Source: Neisseria dumasiana (GTDB taxonomy: Bacteria; Pseudomonadota; Gammaproteobacteria; Burkholderiales; Neisseriaceae). Taken from it: a DNA stretch of 64,000 nt. Under the pieces are notes generated by a model that worked only from the letters and a program-made list of their open reading frames with translations, was not told the DNA's origin and searched no databases. Positions 1-9,822 of this stretch are shown one piece after another. The stretch is from assembly GCF_022870885.1 (NCBI RefSeq), contig NZ_CP091509.1, forward strand, positions 2,108,001 through 2,172,000, given 5' to 3'. Positions within the stretch are counted from its first letter, which is position 1; the number at the start of each line of letters is the position of its first letter. The position numbers were made by a program, and so were the translations under genes.

Positions 1-26
1 TGCTCCGTTGTCACGGGGTAACCGGG

Positions 27-194
27 TTAATGCCCGCTTTTATCGTTATCAGGGGTATCGTTATCTTCCATAATGCTGTTGGCAGCATCATCGTAATTAC
101 GTTTGTTACGCTTGCTCAATACAATATAAAGAACCAATACGAAACTAATAAATACCCACACCGTAAAAAGCGAGCGAACCCAGTTTATATCCAT
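27..194 (-). CDS. ccoQ: CcoQ, small subunit of cbb3-type cytochrome oxidase
   Basis: The frame gives a 55-residue protein, too short for many gene callers. It has one membrane helix (about residues 5-27, TVWVFISFVLVLYIVL) followed by a basic patch (SKRNKRN) and an acidic tail, the normal shape of CcoQ/FixQ, which stabilises the CcoNOP core in the inner membrane. It starts 4 bases after the ccoO stop on the same strand, in the canonical N-O-Q order. A GGAG lies at the extreme window edge on the minus strand, so ccoP very probably begins just outside the window. Identification rests on size, topology and position rather than on conserved residues. Confidence 0.88.
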   Translation of the reverse strand: MDINWVRSLFTVWVFISFVLVLYIVLSKRNKRNYDDAANSIMEDNDTPDNDKSGH

Positions 195-198
195 GATG

Positions 199-810
199 TT
201 ACCTTACATTTTTCAGTGCCAAGCCTAATCCTTGCAGATAGGCAATCACCGCATCAAGCTCTGATTTGTTTTCTAATTCTTGAGGGGCTTTTTCAATTTC
301 TTCATCACTGTAAGGTGTTCCGACTGCACGCAGTGCTTTCATATTGCTAACAGTTGCTTCCACATTAACTTTATTACGAGCCAACCAAGGGAATGCAGGC
401 ATGTTAGATTCCGGCACAACATCACGGGGATTCAGCAAGTGGATACGGTGCCATTCATCTGAATAACGACCGCCTACACGGGCCAAATCAGGGCCGGTAC
501 GTTTTGAACCCCATTGGAACGGACGGTCATAAACCGACTCTCCACCCACGGAATAATGGCCATAACGTTCGGTTTCAGCACGGAACGGACGAATCATTTG
601 AGAGTGGCAGTTATAACACCCTTCACGTACATAGATATCACGTCCTGCCACTTGTAGCGCAGAGTATGGTTTTACACCCTTAATCGGTTCGGTAACCGAC
701 TTGGTAAAAAACAACGGTACAATTTCGATTAAAAGTCCGAAGCTGATAACCAAGAAAGTGAATACAATCAATACTCCGACTTTTTCTTCGACTAATTGTT
801 GCAATTTCAT
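199..810 (-). CDS. ccoO: CcoO, mono-haem cytochrome c subunit of cbb3 oxidase
   Basis: A protein of 203 residues, the family's usual size. One N-terminal membrane anchor (about 11-33) is followed by a periplasmic cytochrome c domain with the haem attachment motif CYNCH at residues 65-69. CcoO passes electrons from CcoP to the CcoN haem-copper centre in the high-affinity terminal oxidase. The start at [12 protein letters not shown] is chosen because family members begin this way; an in-frame ATG 72 bases upstream would add an atypical basic extension reaching into ccoN. The gene lies 28 bases after ccoN and just before ccoQ, so they form one operon. Confidence 0.95.
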   Translation of the reverse strand: MKLQQLVEEKVGVLIVFTFLVISFGLLIEIVPLFFTKSVTEPIKGVKPYSALQVAGRDIYVREGCYNCHSQMIRPFRAETERYGHYSVGGESVYDRPFQWGSKRTGPDLARVGGRYSDEWHRIHLLNPRDVVPESNMPAFPWLARNKVNVEATVSNMKALRAVGTPYSDEEIEKAPQELENKSELDAVIAYLQGLGLALKNVR

Positions 811-838
811 TTTGGTAGCCTGTCTTTCTTGTATTATT

Positions 839-2275
839 TTAGTGGTGTTGCGCTTGTGAAACGGCAGGAATTTCAGCATCAACCGCTTTGCCGCCGATAA
901 CGGTACGGTAAACGTTGTATGCCATGATCAGCATGCCGCTAAGATACAGCACACCACCGGCAAAACGGATCATATAGAAAGGCATACTGCGTTTTACAGA
1001 CTCAACAAAAGAGTAAGTTAAGGTACCATCATCGTTCAATGCCCCCCACATCAGGCCTTGCATCACGCCTGAAATCCACATTGAAGAGATATACAGAACC
1101 ACGCCGACGGTAGCAATCCAGAAATGCGCCTCAATCAGTTTAATGCTGTGCATTTCTTTGCGGCCGAACAAACGGGGGATCAGGTAGTAAATTGCACCAA
1201 TAGTAACAAAGCCCACCCAACCTAAAGCACCCGAATGTACGTGACCTACGGTCCAATCGGTATAGTGGCTCAAGGCGTTCACTGTTTTGATAGACATCAT
1301 CGGCCCTTCAAAGGTAGACATACCGTAGAAAGACAGAGAAACAACCAAAAACTTCAAGATAGGATCGGTGCGCAGTTTATGCCATGCACCTGAAAGGGTC
1401 ATGATACCGTTGATCATACCGCCCCAAGAAGGTGCAAAAAGAATCAACGACAGAACCATACCCAAAGATTGGGTCCAATCGGGCAATGCAGTGTAGTGCA
1501 GATGGTGAGGGCCTGCCCACATATAGGTAAAAATCAGGGCCCAGAAGTGAACCACAGACAAACGGTAAGAATAAACCGGGCGGCCTGCTTGTTTGGGAAC
1601 GAAGTAATACATCATACCCAAGAAGGCTGCCGTTAAGAAAAAGCCTACCGCGTTGTGACCGTACCACCATTGAACCATGGCATCAATCGCACCTGAATAA
1701 ATCGGGTAAGACTTCATCATGCCCGAAGGAATGCTGAGGTTGTTTACGATGTGCAGCAACGCCACAGCAAGAATGAATGCACCGTAGAACCAGTTTGCAA
1801 CATAGATGTGCTTGATTTTTCGGGTGGCGATGGTTCCGAAGAACACAATGCCATAGGCAACCCACACCAAGGCGATCAGGATATCGATAGGCCATTCCAA
1901 CTCGGCATATTCTTTGCCTTGGGTATAGCCTAAAGGCAACGTGATTGCCGCCAGCACGATAACCAGCTGCCAACCCCAAAAGGTAAAGGCAGGCAGGAAT
2001 TTGCCGCCGAACAAGCGCACGTTACAAGTACGTTGGACAACGTAATAAGATGTGGCAAACAAACCGCAGCCGCCGAAAGCGAAAATAACGGCATTGGTAT
2101 GCAGCGGACGGATACGGCCGAAGTGGAACCACGATCCGATATCAGAGAGATTCAGCACAGGAGCAAACAGCTGGGCGGCTGCGATAACGCCGACCAACAT
2201 ACCCACAATGCCCCAAACTACAGTCATGATGGCAAATTGGCGCACCACCTTGTAGTTATAAGTTTGCGTTTCCAT
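839..2275 (-). CDS. ccoN: CcoN, catalytic subunit I of cbb3-type cytochrome oxidase
   Basis: A 478-residue, 12-helix haem-copper oxidase subunit. Visible family features include the low-spin haem region ([18 protein letters not shown]), the copper-site region [10 protein letters not shown] and HHLHYT, and the late [13 protein letters not shown] segment. It reduces oxygen to water with very high affinity and suits microaerobic growth; in Neisseria it is the only terminal oxygen reductase known. The start METQTYNYK is preferred over METLMETQ because GGAG lies six bases upstream of it. It is the first gene of ccoNOQ(P), and an FNR-type promoter lies about 230 bases upstream. Confidence 0.97.
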   Translation of the reverse strand: METQTYNYKVVRQFAIMTVVWGIVGMLVGVIAAAQLFAPVLNLSDIGSWFHFGRIRPLHTNAVIFAFGGCGLFATSYYVVQRTCNVRLFGGKFLPAFTFWGWQLVIVLAAITLPLGYTQGKEYAELEWPIDILIALVWVAYGIVFFGTIATRKIKHIYVANWFYGAFILAVALLHIVNNLSIPSGMMKSYPIYSGAIDAMVQWWYGHNAVGFFLTAAFLGMMYYFVPKQAGRPVYSYRLSVVHFWALIFTYMWAGPHHLHYTALPDWTQSLGMVLSLILFAPSWGGMINGIMTLSGAWHKLRTDPILKFLVVSLSFYGMSTFEGPMMSIKTVNALSHYTDWTVGHVHSGALGWVGFVTIGAIYYLIPRLFGRKEMHSIKLIEAHFWIATVGVVLYISSMWISGVMQGLMWGALNDDGTLTYSFVESVKRSMPFYMIRFAGGVLYLSGMLIMAYNVYRTVIGGKAVDAEIPAVSQAQHH

Positions 2276-2503
2276 AAGGGTCTCCATTAAACATGGCATT
2301 TAACACTTATCGGTTTGCTCCGGCTTGCTCATACACACGCAAGATACACCCGATTTTTCTTAATTTAACACCGCCCGTATTTATCATTCATACTCAAATG
2401 CGGTTTAACCTTCACATTCTAAATCAAAACCTGTACGACACCAAGTTTAATCGGCAGAATACCGGTTTTGTGCCTGTAAATGCCGGTTGCGTTCCATCAT
2501 ATT

Positions 2504-2550
2504 TTGTTAGATTATAGATTACCTACATCATCTTTCTTGATTCAGGTCAA
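2504..2550 (-). promoter_or_regulatory. Probable FNR-activated promoter of ccoNOQP
   Basis: TTGAT-TCAG-GTCAA at 2537-2550 differs by one base from the FNR consensus TTGAT-N4-ATCAA. On the minus strand a perfect TATAAT (positions 2516 to 2511) lies 30 bases from the centre of the site, giving the class II arrangement (site near -40 relative to a start at about 2504). The 5' leader of ccoN would then be about 228 bases. The site also lies 47 bases before the plus-strand peptidase gene, but no good -10 box is seen in that direction. The rest of the 2276-2597 gap shows nothing else recognisable. Confidence 0.7.
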
Positions 2551-2597
2551 ACACTTTCAATTAAGAAAAACAAAACTTAACAATCTAAGGCAGTCTC

Positions 2598-4349
2598 ATG
2601 CTCCTATATACTATACGCCCGCAAACTTTGTCGCACGAATGGCAGATTTGCCTCAGCTTCGAGCAAAAAAATAACAATCCTTTACAAATCAAACTCCCAA
2701 ACTGGGTTCCGGGCAGCTATCTTATCCGTGATTTCTCCCGCCACATCGTCAGCATCAAAGCTGTTTGCAACGGAACGCCCCAATCTCTGCGCCAATTGTC
2801 TAAAAACTGTTGGCAAACAGAATCTGTGAGCGGCAAGTGGGAAATCTACTACACCGTATATGGTTATGATTTATCGGTTCGCAGTTCGTTCCTTAACCAA
2901 GACCGCGGTTTTTTCGACGGTGCGTGCTTGCTGCTGAATGTTTCAGGGTTTGAACACCTGCCCCATCAAATTATTTTTAAAGATCTTCCTGATTCGTGGG
3001 ATATCGCAACCTCGCTTCCGAAAATTGGTCATCACACTTTTCAGACGGCCTCTTATGCCCGGCTGATCGACCATCCTGTTGAATTGGGTTGTTTTGAAAC
3101 GCTTTCGTTTGACGCCTGCGGCATTGCGCACCGTATTGTTTTGAGCGGGGTTTACCGTGATTTCGACCGTGAAAGACTGGTCGATGACGTTCGTAAGATC
3201 TGTACCGCCCAACTTAACATGTTCCCCTCCCCTGCTCCGTTTGAAGAATATCTGTTCCTGCTTCATGTGGGCGACGATCTTTACGGCGGGCTGGAGCATA
3301 CCAGCAGCACGGCTTTGCTTGCCGACAGATACAGCCTTCCTTCTTTAAACATGGAGAAACCTTGCGAAAGTTATGTCCAACTGCTGGGGTTGTTCAGCCA
3401 TGAATATTTCCATGCTTGGAATGTCAAATCCATCAAGCCCGAAGTATTTGCACCTTACCGTTTGGATCACGAAAACTACACCGAGCAGCTTTGGGCGTTC
3501 GAAGGCATTACTTCTTATTACGATGATTGGTTTCTGCTGCGCAGCGGCGTGATCGATTCGGAAACTTATCTGAAATTGCTGGCGGCAGGCATAACGCGTG
3601 TTCAACTGCACAAAGGCCGTCTGAAACAAACTTTGGCCCAATCCAGCTTTACCGCATGGAACAAATTTTACAAGCAGGATGAAAACAGCCCTAACGCCAT
3701 CGTTAGCTATTATCAGAAAGGAGCTTTGGCCGCACTGTGTTTGGATTTGCTGATCCGCCAAAAGAGCGGCGGCACCCAAAGTCTGGACACCGTTATGCAG
3801 CACTTGTACCGCAACTGGCTCGAACACGGCAAAGGTATTCCCGAACAACAATGGCAAGTGTATTGCCAAGAGATTACCGGCATTGATCTGCAAGCTTTTT
3901 TTCAGACGGCCTTATATTCAACTCAAGACTTGCCCTTGGAAGCCTGCCTGAAATATGCCGGCATATCATTAAATTGGCGTACAGCACCACGCAGCCACGG
4001 CGGCGGCTTACTTAAAGATGCGCCCCGTGCAGACGAGCCGGCTACCGATTTCGGCGCACGCTTCAAACAAGTTTCAGACGGCATTACCCTTACCCATGTA
4101 TTCAACGGCGGCAGTGCGGAACAGGCAGCACTTTGCCCTCAAGACAAAATCATTGCATTAAACGGTTTCGCCTGCACCGCTTTTGAAAAACAATGGTCTC
4201 AATTTCAGGCCGGCGAACAAATACAGATACATTACTTTAGGCAGGGCGTATTGCGCGAAACGCTGCTCACCGTAGAAAACATTGAGGCGGATACCGCATT
4301 TCTGCATATAGCAGACCCCGTACTGTTCGACCAATGGCTGAAATCATGA
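2598..4349 (+). CDS. M61-family metallopeptidase with C-terminal PDZ domain
   Basis: A 583-residue protein related to glycyl aminopeptidases (peptidase family M61). The zinc motif HEYFH is at 268-272, with the downstream glutamate in FEGITSYYDD at about 302. The N-terminal part (about 1-170) is the beta-sandwich typical of the family, and a PDZ-like region near 465-570 (GGSAEQAALCPQDKIIALNG) would bind peptide ends. No signal peptide is apparent, so a cytoplasmic location is likely. AAGG lies seven bases before the start. Two DUS copies are embedded in frame (near 3042 and 3901). The natural substrate is unknown. The FNR site upstream probably serves ccoN. Confidence 0.9.
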   Translation: MLLYTIRPQTLSHEWQICLSFEQKNNNPLQIKLPNWVPGSYLIRDFSRHIVSIKAVCNGTPQSLRQLSKNCWQTESVSGKWEIYYTVYGYDLSVRSSFLNQDRGFFDGACLLLNVSGFEHLPHQIIFKDLPDSWDIATSLPKIGHHTFQTASYARLIDHPVELGCFETLSFDACGIAHRIVLSGVYRDFDRERLVDDVRKICTAQLNMFPSPAPFEEYLFLLHVGDDLYGGLEHTSSTALLADRYSLPSLNMEKPCESYVQLLGLFSHEYFHAWNVKSIKPEVFAPYRLDHENYTEQLWAFEGITSYYDDWFLLRSGVIDSETYLKLLAAGITRVQLHKGRLKQTLAQSSFTAWNKFYKQDENSPNAIVSYYQKGALAALCLDLLIRQKSGGTQSLDTVMQHLYRNWLEHGKGIPEQQWQVYCQEITGIDLQAFFQTALYSTQDLPLEACLKYAGISLNWRTAPRSHGGGLLKDAPRADEPATDFGARFKQVSDGITLTHVFNGGSAEQAALCPQDKIIALNGFACTAFEKQWSQFQAGEQIQIHYFRQGVLRETLLTVENIEADTAFLHIADPVLFDQWLKS

Positions 4350-4446
4350 AGCCTTGCGCCCGATATTCAGCAACGCCCGGAGTCCATCCATATATTTTCA
4401 GACGGCCTCACCCCACAACCTGAAACCAACCTCAGAAAGGCACGAC

Positions 4447-4884
4447 ATGGCAATCCGACAACTCGCAAACCGGCTGTATGTTTCTCCGCAGTTAACCCAA
4501 ACAGATATTCAGAACGCCGCCGACCTCGGCATTAAAAGCATTATCTGCAACCGCCCCGACGGTGAAGAAGACGGTCAACCCGCTTTCCAACAAATCAAAC
4601 AATGGTGCGAAGCAGCAGGCATCCGGCATGTTGTTCATCAGCCGGTGGTTGCTCCGTCTATTAACCGGCAAGATGTTGACCGTTTCCAAGACTTATTGGC
4701 AGAAGCACAACAGCCCGTATTGGCTTATTGCCGCACCGGCACGCGCTGCTCTTTGCTTTGGGCTTATCATCAAGTGACCGAAGGCATGCCGGTAGCTGAC
4801 GCCGTGTCGGCGGCCAAACAGGCCGGTATTGATCTGACCGCTTTTGAAACCCGCTTGAACGAAGCCGCCGCAGGTTCTATGTAA
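4447..4884 (+). CDS. DUF442 / TIGR01244-type phosphatase-like protein
   Basis: A 145-residue, single-domain protein of the family that also forms the phosphatase-like half of Blh (beta-lactamase hydrolase-like) proteins. The P-loop-like segment AYCRTGTRCSLLWA contains the Cys-x5-Arg-type arrangement of tyrosine phosphatases, although family members have also been named sulfur transferases. AGAAAGG sits seven bases before ATG 4447; the longer open frame upstream lacks a ribosome site and contains a DUS. It lies 97 bases after the M61 gene and is closed by a strong hairpin. Fusions elsewhere link the family to sulfide oxidation and biofilm control; its role here is not shown. Confidence 0.85.
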   Translation: MAIRQLANRLYVSPQLTQTDIQNAADLGIKSIICNRPDGEEDGQPAFQQIKQWCEAAGIRHVVHQPVVAPSINRQDVDRFQDLLAEAQQPVLAYCRTGTRCSLLWAYHQVTEGMPVADAVSAAKQAGIDLTAFETRLNEAAAGSM

Positions 4885-4898
4885 GCCTGCAAGCAAAT

Positions 4899-4931
4899 AA
4901 AAAACGGAGTCTGAAACCGGACTCCGTTTTT
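4899..4931 (+). terminator. Rho-independent terminator after the DUF442 gene
   Basis: An ACGGAGTC / GACTCCGT stem with an 8-base loop, flanked by an A-run and a T-run. It begins 15 bases after the stop codon. Confidence 0.9.
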
Positions 4932-4996
4932 CAATCATTACAGCAATCATATATTTATCTGATTCAAACTTAATAAAATTGCTCTAAAACAGTTTT

Positions 4997-5037
4997 TTCA
5001 GACGGCCTTAAGAGCCGATACTCTGAGGCCGTCTGAA
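4997..5037. terminator. Inverted DUS pair between convergent genes
   Basis: TTCAGACGGCCT and AGGCCGTCTGAA face each other across 17 bases, next to the end of the minus-strand phosphate transporter gene. Inverted DUS pairs commonly serve both as uptake signals and as terminators in Neisseria. Confidence 0.75.
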
Positions 5038-5048
5038 ATATCGTTTGC

Positions 5049-6617
5049 TTATCCGAATACGCTGCGCAGCACCAAGAAGCAGACAACCGATAACACCGCC
5101 GCCGCCGGAAGGGTGATTATCCATGCCAAACCGATCGGCTTCATCAACGCCCAGTTGGCATTGCGGTTAACCAAACCGATGCCCAACACCGCACCCACCA
5201 AAATGTGGGTACTCGACACCGGCAAGCCCATCAACGAAGCAAGCATAACAACCGATGCGGCGGCCAACTCGGCAGCAAAACCGGAAGATGGGTGCATTTC
5301 CGCCAAACTGGTTCCCACGGTTTGAATCACTTCTTTACCGATAAACCACAAACCTACAATCAGAGCGATACCGAAAGTCAACATGGCCACAGGGGGAACG
5401 GGAGCTTGGGCTCCGATGTCTCCGGTACGCAATACATCCATAATAGCCGCAAACGGGCCGATGGCGTTGGCGATATCGTTGGCACCATGGCTAAATGCAA
5501 AACCTGCGGCGGTAAACACCTGCATCCAGCTGAATATCAGAAAAGTTGACTTGCCCAAATCTTTACGCTTCAACGTTTTGGCATAGATAAACGTAGCCAT
5601 CCAGATAGCCGCACCAATCATAAAGATGGTGAGAAAGCTACCCACATTGCTCATACCCAATTCGAGATTCTTCAAACCTTTGAAAATCAGCATCGCCGCA
5701 ATCATCATGCCGCCCAAAGAAGCGATAATCGGCACCCACGAATGCAGGGCTTTATAAGCATCGATGCTGTTTTTGCGGTTATCTATTTCATATAAGCCTT
5801 TGTAGTATAAAGACTCAAGCTCATTAGGATCTAAATCGGATTCGCCGTAAATCTGCGCATCGCGCGCCATAGCCGTGGCACATTCGATTTTGGCGGCTTC
5901 ATCCAAACTTTCAAAATACAGGCGGTGCTGGGCTTTATAAGCTTTCTTTTCCTGCTTGATGGATTTTAAGTTTTCTTCGGCAGCATAGTTGTAATCCAGC
6001 ACATGTTTTTTTATTTGTGAAAACAGGATGAAAGACACCAAGCCGCCTAAAACGGGAGAAAGCACCCAAGAGATGGCGATTTCAGCAATGTTGTCCCATT
6101 GAACCAATGCAAACGCATTGCTGCCGCCGCTCATCACACCCAAACACAGCGCACTGCCGACGATGCCGCCGATAATCGCGTGGGTTGTCGATACCGGCAA
6201 ACCTTTCTTGGTGGCAAACAGCAGCCACAAAGCAGCAGCCAACAGAGCCGACATCATGATGTATACAAACTGCATCGGCTCCAAATGCATCTGGTTCAGA
6301 TCGATGATGCCTTTGCGGATGGTGTCAGTTACCTGCCCGCCGGCAATCACGGCGCCGCTCACTTCAAAAATCGCGGCAATAATCAAAGCTTGGGGAATAG
6401 TCAGCGTTCCGGCGCCCACACTGGTGCCGAAAGAGTTGGCAACATCGTTACCGCCGATGTTGAACGCCATAAACACACCGAAAAAAGTAGCCAGCAGAAA
6501 CAGCGAGGTATGGCTTTGGTTGGTATAACCCAACCCCCAAAAGATAAAATAGCCGACCATGCCCAACAGCAAGGCGGCAAATGCAAAATTGATTTTCTGT
6601 ATAGATGGTGAGTTCAT
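5049..6617 (-). CDS. pit: PiT-family inorganic phosphate transporter
   Basis: A 522-residue inner-membrane carrier with both halves of the PiT signature: GGNDVANS at residues 55-62 and GANDIANA at about 378-385. Many hydrophobic helices flank a charged cytoplasmic loop (about 205-300, rich in K, E and Y), the usual layout of low-affinity Pi:H+ symporters that carry neutral metal-phosphate. It is transcribed alone. Its promoter would lie in the 236-base gap before anmK, which is divergent. The closest E. coli equivalent is PitA/PitB; the length fits. Confidence 0.94.
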   Translation of the reverse strand: MNSPSIQKINFAFAALLLGMVGYFIFWGLGYTNQSHTSLFLLATFFGVFMAFNIGGNDVANSFGTSVGAGTLTIPQALIIAAIFEVSGAVIAGGQVTDTIRKGIIDLNQMHLEPMQFVYIMMSALLAAALWLLFATKKGLPVSTTHAIIGGIVGSALCLGVMSGGSNAFALVQWDNIAEIAISWVLSPVLGGLVSFILFSQIKKHVLDYNYAAEENLKSIKQEKKAYKAQHRLYFESLDEAAKIECATAMARDAQIYGESDLDPNELESLYYKGLYEIDNRKNSIDAYKALHSWVPIIASLGGMMIAAMLIFKGLKNLELGMSNVGSFLTIFMIGAAIWMATFIYAKTLKRKDLGKSTFLIFSWMQVFTAAGFAFSHGANDIANAIGPFAAIMDVLRTGDIGAQAPVPPVAMLTFGIALIVGLWFIGKEVIQTVGTSLAEMHPSSGFAAELAAASVVMLASLMGLPVSSTHILVGAVLGIGLVNRNANWALMKPIGLAWIITLPAAAVLSVVCFLVLRSVFG

Positions 6618-6853
6618 ATAGATTGTGAACCTCGCTGTTTACATTAACAATAAAACGGAACAATAACCGTTGTAAATATTCCCGCCCATTCAAACGGTAA
6701 CTGCCGAGCGGAATACTTTTTACTCCATCTATTATAAAGATATTGCCGCACGTCGTCATGCAAATACTCTATCGGGTATTTCTAACTGCAGCTATTGTCC
6801 GTGCCAAACAAAATCACGTTACAATAATGCTTTTTCAGACGGCCTTATTTACG

Positions 6854-7957
6854 ATGGATAGCCAACTCTATATCGGTTTGATGTCCGGCACCAGCATGGA
6901 CGGTGTCGATGCCGTGCTGGTACGCATGAACGGCAACCGCTGGCTGGCAGCCGAAGCCCATGCGTTCACGCCTTATCCCGGCCGTCTGAAACAAGATTTG
7001 CTGGCGCTGCAAAATGCCGGCTTTAACGAGCTGCATAACAGCATGATGCTGGCACAAGAGTTAAGCCGGCTATATGCCGAAACCGTGCATCAGCTGCTCG
7101 ACAAAACCCAACTGCACGCCGACCGGATTACCGCCATCGGCTGCCACGGCCAAACCGTGCGCCATGCTCCCGAGTCGGGTTACAGCATCCAATTGGGCAA
7201 TCTGCCCCTGCTGGCCGAGCTTACCGGCATCACAACCGTAGGCGACTTCCGCAGCCGCGACTTGGCGGCAGGCGGGCAAGGTGCGCCGTTGGTCCCTGCC
7301 TTCCACCAAGCTTTATTCCGAAGCGATACAGAAACCCGCGTAGTGCTGAATATCGGCGGTATCGCCAATATCAGCGTGCTCCCGCCCCACCAACCTGCTT
7401 TCGGATTCGACACCGGCCCCGGCAATATGCTGATGGATGCTTGGGTGCAGCACATCTGGCATCAACCTTATGACGAAAACGGTATCAAAGCATCGCAGGG
7501 CAAGGTGCTGCCCGAACTGCTGGCCACCTTGCTCAGCCATCCTTATTTTTCACAGCCTTATCCTAAAAGCACCGGTCGCGAGCTGTTTTCCTTATCATGG
7601 CTGCTGCCCCAACTTTCAGACGGCCTCAACCCTCACGACGTATTAAAAACCCTACTCGAATACACGGCGCAAACCATTGCCGACGCAGTTCTGTATGCCG
7701 CCCCCGAAGTGCGCAACATTTTCGTTTGCGGCGGCGGCATACAAAATTCATCGTTAATGGAAAGCCTGAAACAACACTTTTCTGCCCAAAACATCCGTTT
7801 GCACAGCAGCCTCGCCCTCAACTTAGATCCGCAATGGATGGAGGCTGCCGCCTTCGGTTGGTTGGCTGCCTGCTGGATTAACCGCATTCCGAGCAATCCT
7901 TATCATGCTACCGGTGCGCATAAACCCTGCATTTTAGGAGCAGGTTACTACCCTTAA
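6854..7957 (+). CDS. anmK: Anhydro-N-acetylmuramic acid kinase
   Basis: A 367-residue AnmK. The N-terminal phosphate loop MSGTSMDGVD is at residues 10-19, and FDTGPGNMLMDAW and the C-terminal VCGGGIQN motif are present. The enzyme opens and phosphorylates 1,6-anhydro-MurNAc to MurNAc-6-phosphate during murein recycling in the cytoplasm. The start is set at MDSQLYIGLMSG because homologues begin there; the longer frame upstream runs through a DUS. No strong ribosome site is visible. Another DUS is embedded in frame near 7616 (LSDGL). Confidence 0.95.
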   Translation: MDSQLYIGLMSGTSMDGVDAVLVRMNGNRWLAAEAHAFTPYPGRLKQDLLALQNAGFNELHNSMMLAQELSRLYAETVHQLLDKTQLHADRITAIGCHGQTVRHAPESGYSIQLGNLPLLAELTGITTVGDFRSRDLAAGGQGAPLVPAFHQALFRSDTETRVVLNIGGIANISVLPPHQPAFGFDTGPGNMLMDAWVQHIWHQPYDENGIKASQGKVLPELLATLLSHPYFSQPYPKSTGRELFSLSWLLPQLSDGLNPHDVLKTLLEYTAQTIADAVLYAAPEVRNIFVCGGGIQNSSLMESLKQHFSAQNIRLHSSLALNLDPQWMEAAAFGWLAACWINRIPSNPYHATGAHKPCILGAGYYP

Positions 7958-7996
7958 GGCGCATTATCAAAAAGCGTATGTTTGCCATATCAGGCC

Positions 7997-8140
7997 GAGA
8001 CCTTTGCAAAATCCCCGGATGTGGATTCAGTTCAAGGCGTAGCAGCACAGCGAGTGCAGACATATCATATAGATAGGCACACGAGCGGGGCCGCGCACAA
8101 CGCAAAAATGCGCCGTAGATAGAGGCTTTGCAAAGGTATC
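7997..8140. mobile_element. Complete 144-bp MITE with 5-bp target duplication
   Basis: The ends are inverted: GAGACCTTTGCAAA on the left and, on the other strand from the right end, GATACCTTTGCAAA. Direct repeats AGGCC flank it (7992-7996 and 8141-8145), and the right copy is the first five bases of a DUS, so it appears to have inserted at a DUS. The interior matches the element near 56.5 kb. It carries no coding capacity. The ends recall those of neisserial IS5-group elements such as IS1106; that comparison is from memory. Confidence 0.8.
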
Positions 8141-8744
8141 AGGCCGTCTGAAAAGGCGGCACCGCCAGCCCCAATGATTGAAGCAGCGCTATCGTTTCAA
8201 AAACCGGCAACCCCATCACTCCCGTGAAACTGCCCGACAACCGCTCTACAAATATTCCGCCCAATCCCTGAATACCGTAAGCACCCGCTTTATCCATAGG
8301 CTCTCCGCTGGCGATATAAGCGCTGATTTCTTCATCAGCCAAAGGCTTGAACACAACATCGCTCTGCTGCATCAACGCATGGGTTTGCCCTTGCCAATAC
8401 ACGCATACTGCCGTTAACACCTGATGCGTTGTTCCCGAAAGGCGTTTCAGCATGGCAAACGCATCGTCAGCCGATTCAGGCTTTCCCAAAATATGATTGT
8501 GCAGAGCCACAGTGGTATCCGCACTCAACAACGGATACTCAGGCACAAAAGGATATTGCCCTTGCCAATGGGCTACCGCCGCCGCATTTTTCTCAAAAGC
8601 CATTCGCGCCACATAAACCGCTGCCGATTCGTGCGGATAAGGTGTTTCGTCGATGTCTGCATGTAAACGGGCAACGCGGTATCCCAAATTTTCTAATATT
8701 TCCCGACGGCGCGGGCTGCCGGAAGCCAAATAAAGCGTATTCAT
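8139..8744 (-). CDS. maf: Maf-family nucleoside triphosphate pyrophosphatase
   Basis: A 201-residue house-cleaning enzyme. The N-terminal ASGSPRRREIL motif (residues 7-17) and the LSADTTV, DKAGAYGIQG and SGSFTGVMGLP motifs mark a Maf/YhdE-type pyrophosphatase acting on dTTP/UTP or modified nucleotides, also linked to septum inhibition. Its start codon overlaps the stop of the upstream SDR gene by 4 bases (ATGA), so the two are translationally coupled. The last residues (FQTA) are encoded by a DUS, and the stop codon is formed where that DUS meets the 144-bp MITE, suggesting the original C-terminus was replaced. Confidence 0.93.
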   Translation of the reverse strand: MNTLYLASGSPRRREILENLGYRVARLHADIDETPYPHESAAVYVARMAFEKNAAAVAHWQGQYPFVPEYPLLSADTTVALHNHILGKPESADDAFAMLKRLSGTTHQVLTAVCVYWQGQTHALMQQSDVVFKPLADEEISAYIASGEPMDKAGAYGIQGLGGIFVERLSGSFTGVMGLPVFETIALLQSLGLAVPPFQTA

Positions 8745-9583
8745 TTACCCTGCCCCTCTACTGCACTCCGCTGCAAACGGTCGAGCAGCACGGTCGGCAA
8801 CAAGCGCTTCAAATACCAAAACAACACCGTAGGAAACGTAACCAGATAACGCGCTTTAGGCTTTTCTGCCGTTAATGCCCGCACACATATTTTGGCACAG
8901 TCGGGAGAAGACATTGTAAACGGTGCCGCGTCTCCTTCTTGCTCAAGGCGGTTGAGTTGAAAACGATAGTTAGCGGCATGCACGCTGGATGCAATATCAA
9001 TGTGTTCATGCAGTTTTTTCAAAGCATTTTGACGGAAACGCGTAGCAATCGGCCCCGGTTCGACCAAGCTCACAAAAATCCCGCTGCCATGAGTTTCATG
9101 ACGCAATGTGTCGCACATGCCTTCCAAAGCAAACTTAGTGCTGTTATAAGCCCCTCTCCAAGGCATAGCGGCAAAGCCCAAAATACTGCTGTTAACCAAA
9201 ATCCTTCCGTGCCCTTGGCGACGAAACACTTTCATCGCCAACGTAATACATTCCCACGCACCAAACACATTGGTTTCAAACTGTTCTCTCAAGGCTTGCC
9301 TCGGCACATCTTCCACCGCACCCACTTGCCCGTAGCCCGCATTACAAAACAAGGCATCCAACGCACCGCCTGTTTGCTGCATGACCGCATCAAAAGCCGA
9401 GCGGATACTGCTGCTGTCGGCAACATCCAATTGCAGGGCGTCTATCAATCCTTCCGCGCGCAAGCGTTCCACATCATCCATGTTCCGGCAAGAAGCAAAC
9501 ACCCGCCACCCCGCCTGATGAAGCTGTTTGGCGGTATCGTAGCCGATACCGCTGGAACAGCCGGTTATTAAAATCGTTTTCAT
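8741..9583 (-). CDS. Short-chain dehydrogenase/reductase
   Basis: A classical SDR of 280 residues: cofactor motif TGCSSGIG (7-14), NAGYG (81-85), serine in NSSILG and the catalytic YNSTK pair Y146/K150. SCRN after the second strand suggests NADP(H) preference. It resembles the YbbO/RDH-like group acting on aldehydes or retinoid-like substrates, but the substrate cannot be told from sequence. An AGGAG eight bases upstream fixes the start; the open frame extends 39 codons further without support. It heads a two-gene unit with maf. Confidence 0.9.
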   Translation of the reverse strand: MKTILITGCSSGIGYDTAKQLHQAGWRVFASCRNMDDVERLRAEGLIDALQLDVADSSSIRSAFDAVMQQTGGALDALFCNAGYGQVGAVEDVPRQALREQFETNVFGAWECITLAMKVFRRQGHGRILVNSSILGFAAMPWRGAYNSTKFALEGMCDTLRHETHGSGIFVSLVEPGPIATRFRQNALKKLHEHIDIASSVHAANYRFQLNRLEQEGDAAPFTMSSPDCAKICVRALTAEKPKARYLVTFPTVLFWYLKRLLPTVLLDRLQRSAVEGQGK

Positions 9584-9713
9584 CGGTTTTCTCCTGTAAA
9601 AAATCATGCCGTATAGCAAATAAAACAGTGGCAGTATATCCCAATATCGAAAAATGAAAACGGCAACCGAAGTTTGCGGAATAAAGCACAAGGTTGGCAA
9701 TCAATAATCAAAA

Positions 9714-9746
9714 AGGCCGTCTGAAAACACACTTTTCAGACGGCCT
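9714..9746. terminator. Inverted DUS pair
   Basis: AGGCCGTCTGAA and TTCAGACGGCCT separated by 9 bases and preceded by an A-run. It lies downstream of the minus-strand membrane gene ending at 9823, which it probably terminates. Confidence 0.75.
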
Positions 9747-9822
9747 CTTCACAGCCTCACATCAAAATCAGTGTTGCCACGGCACGCACCGATACAGGCA
9801 ACACCTATTGACTCCAACCTGA

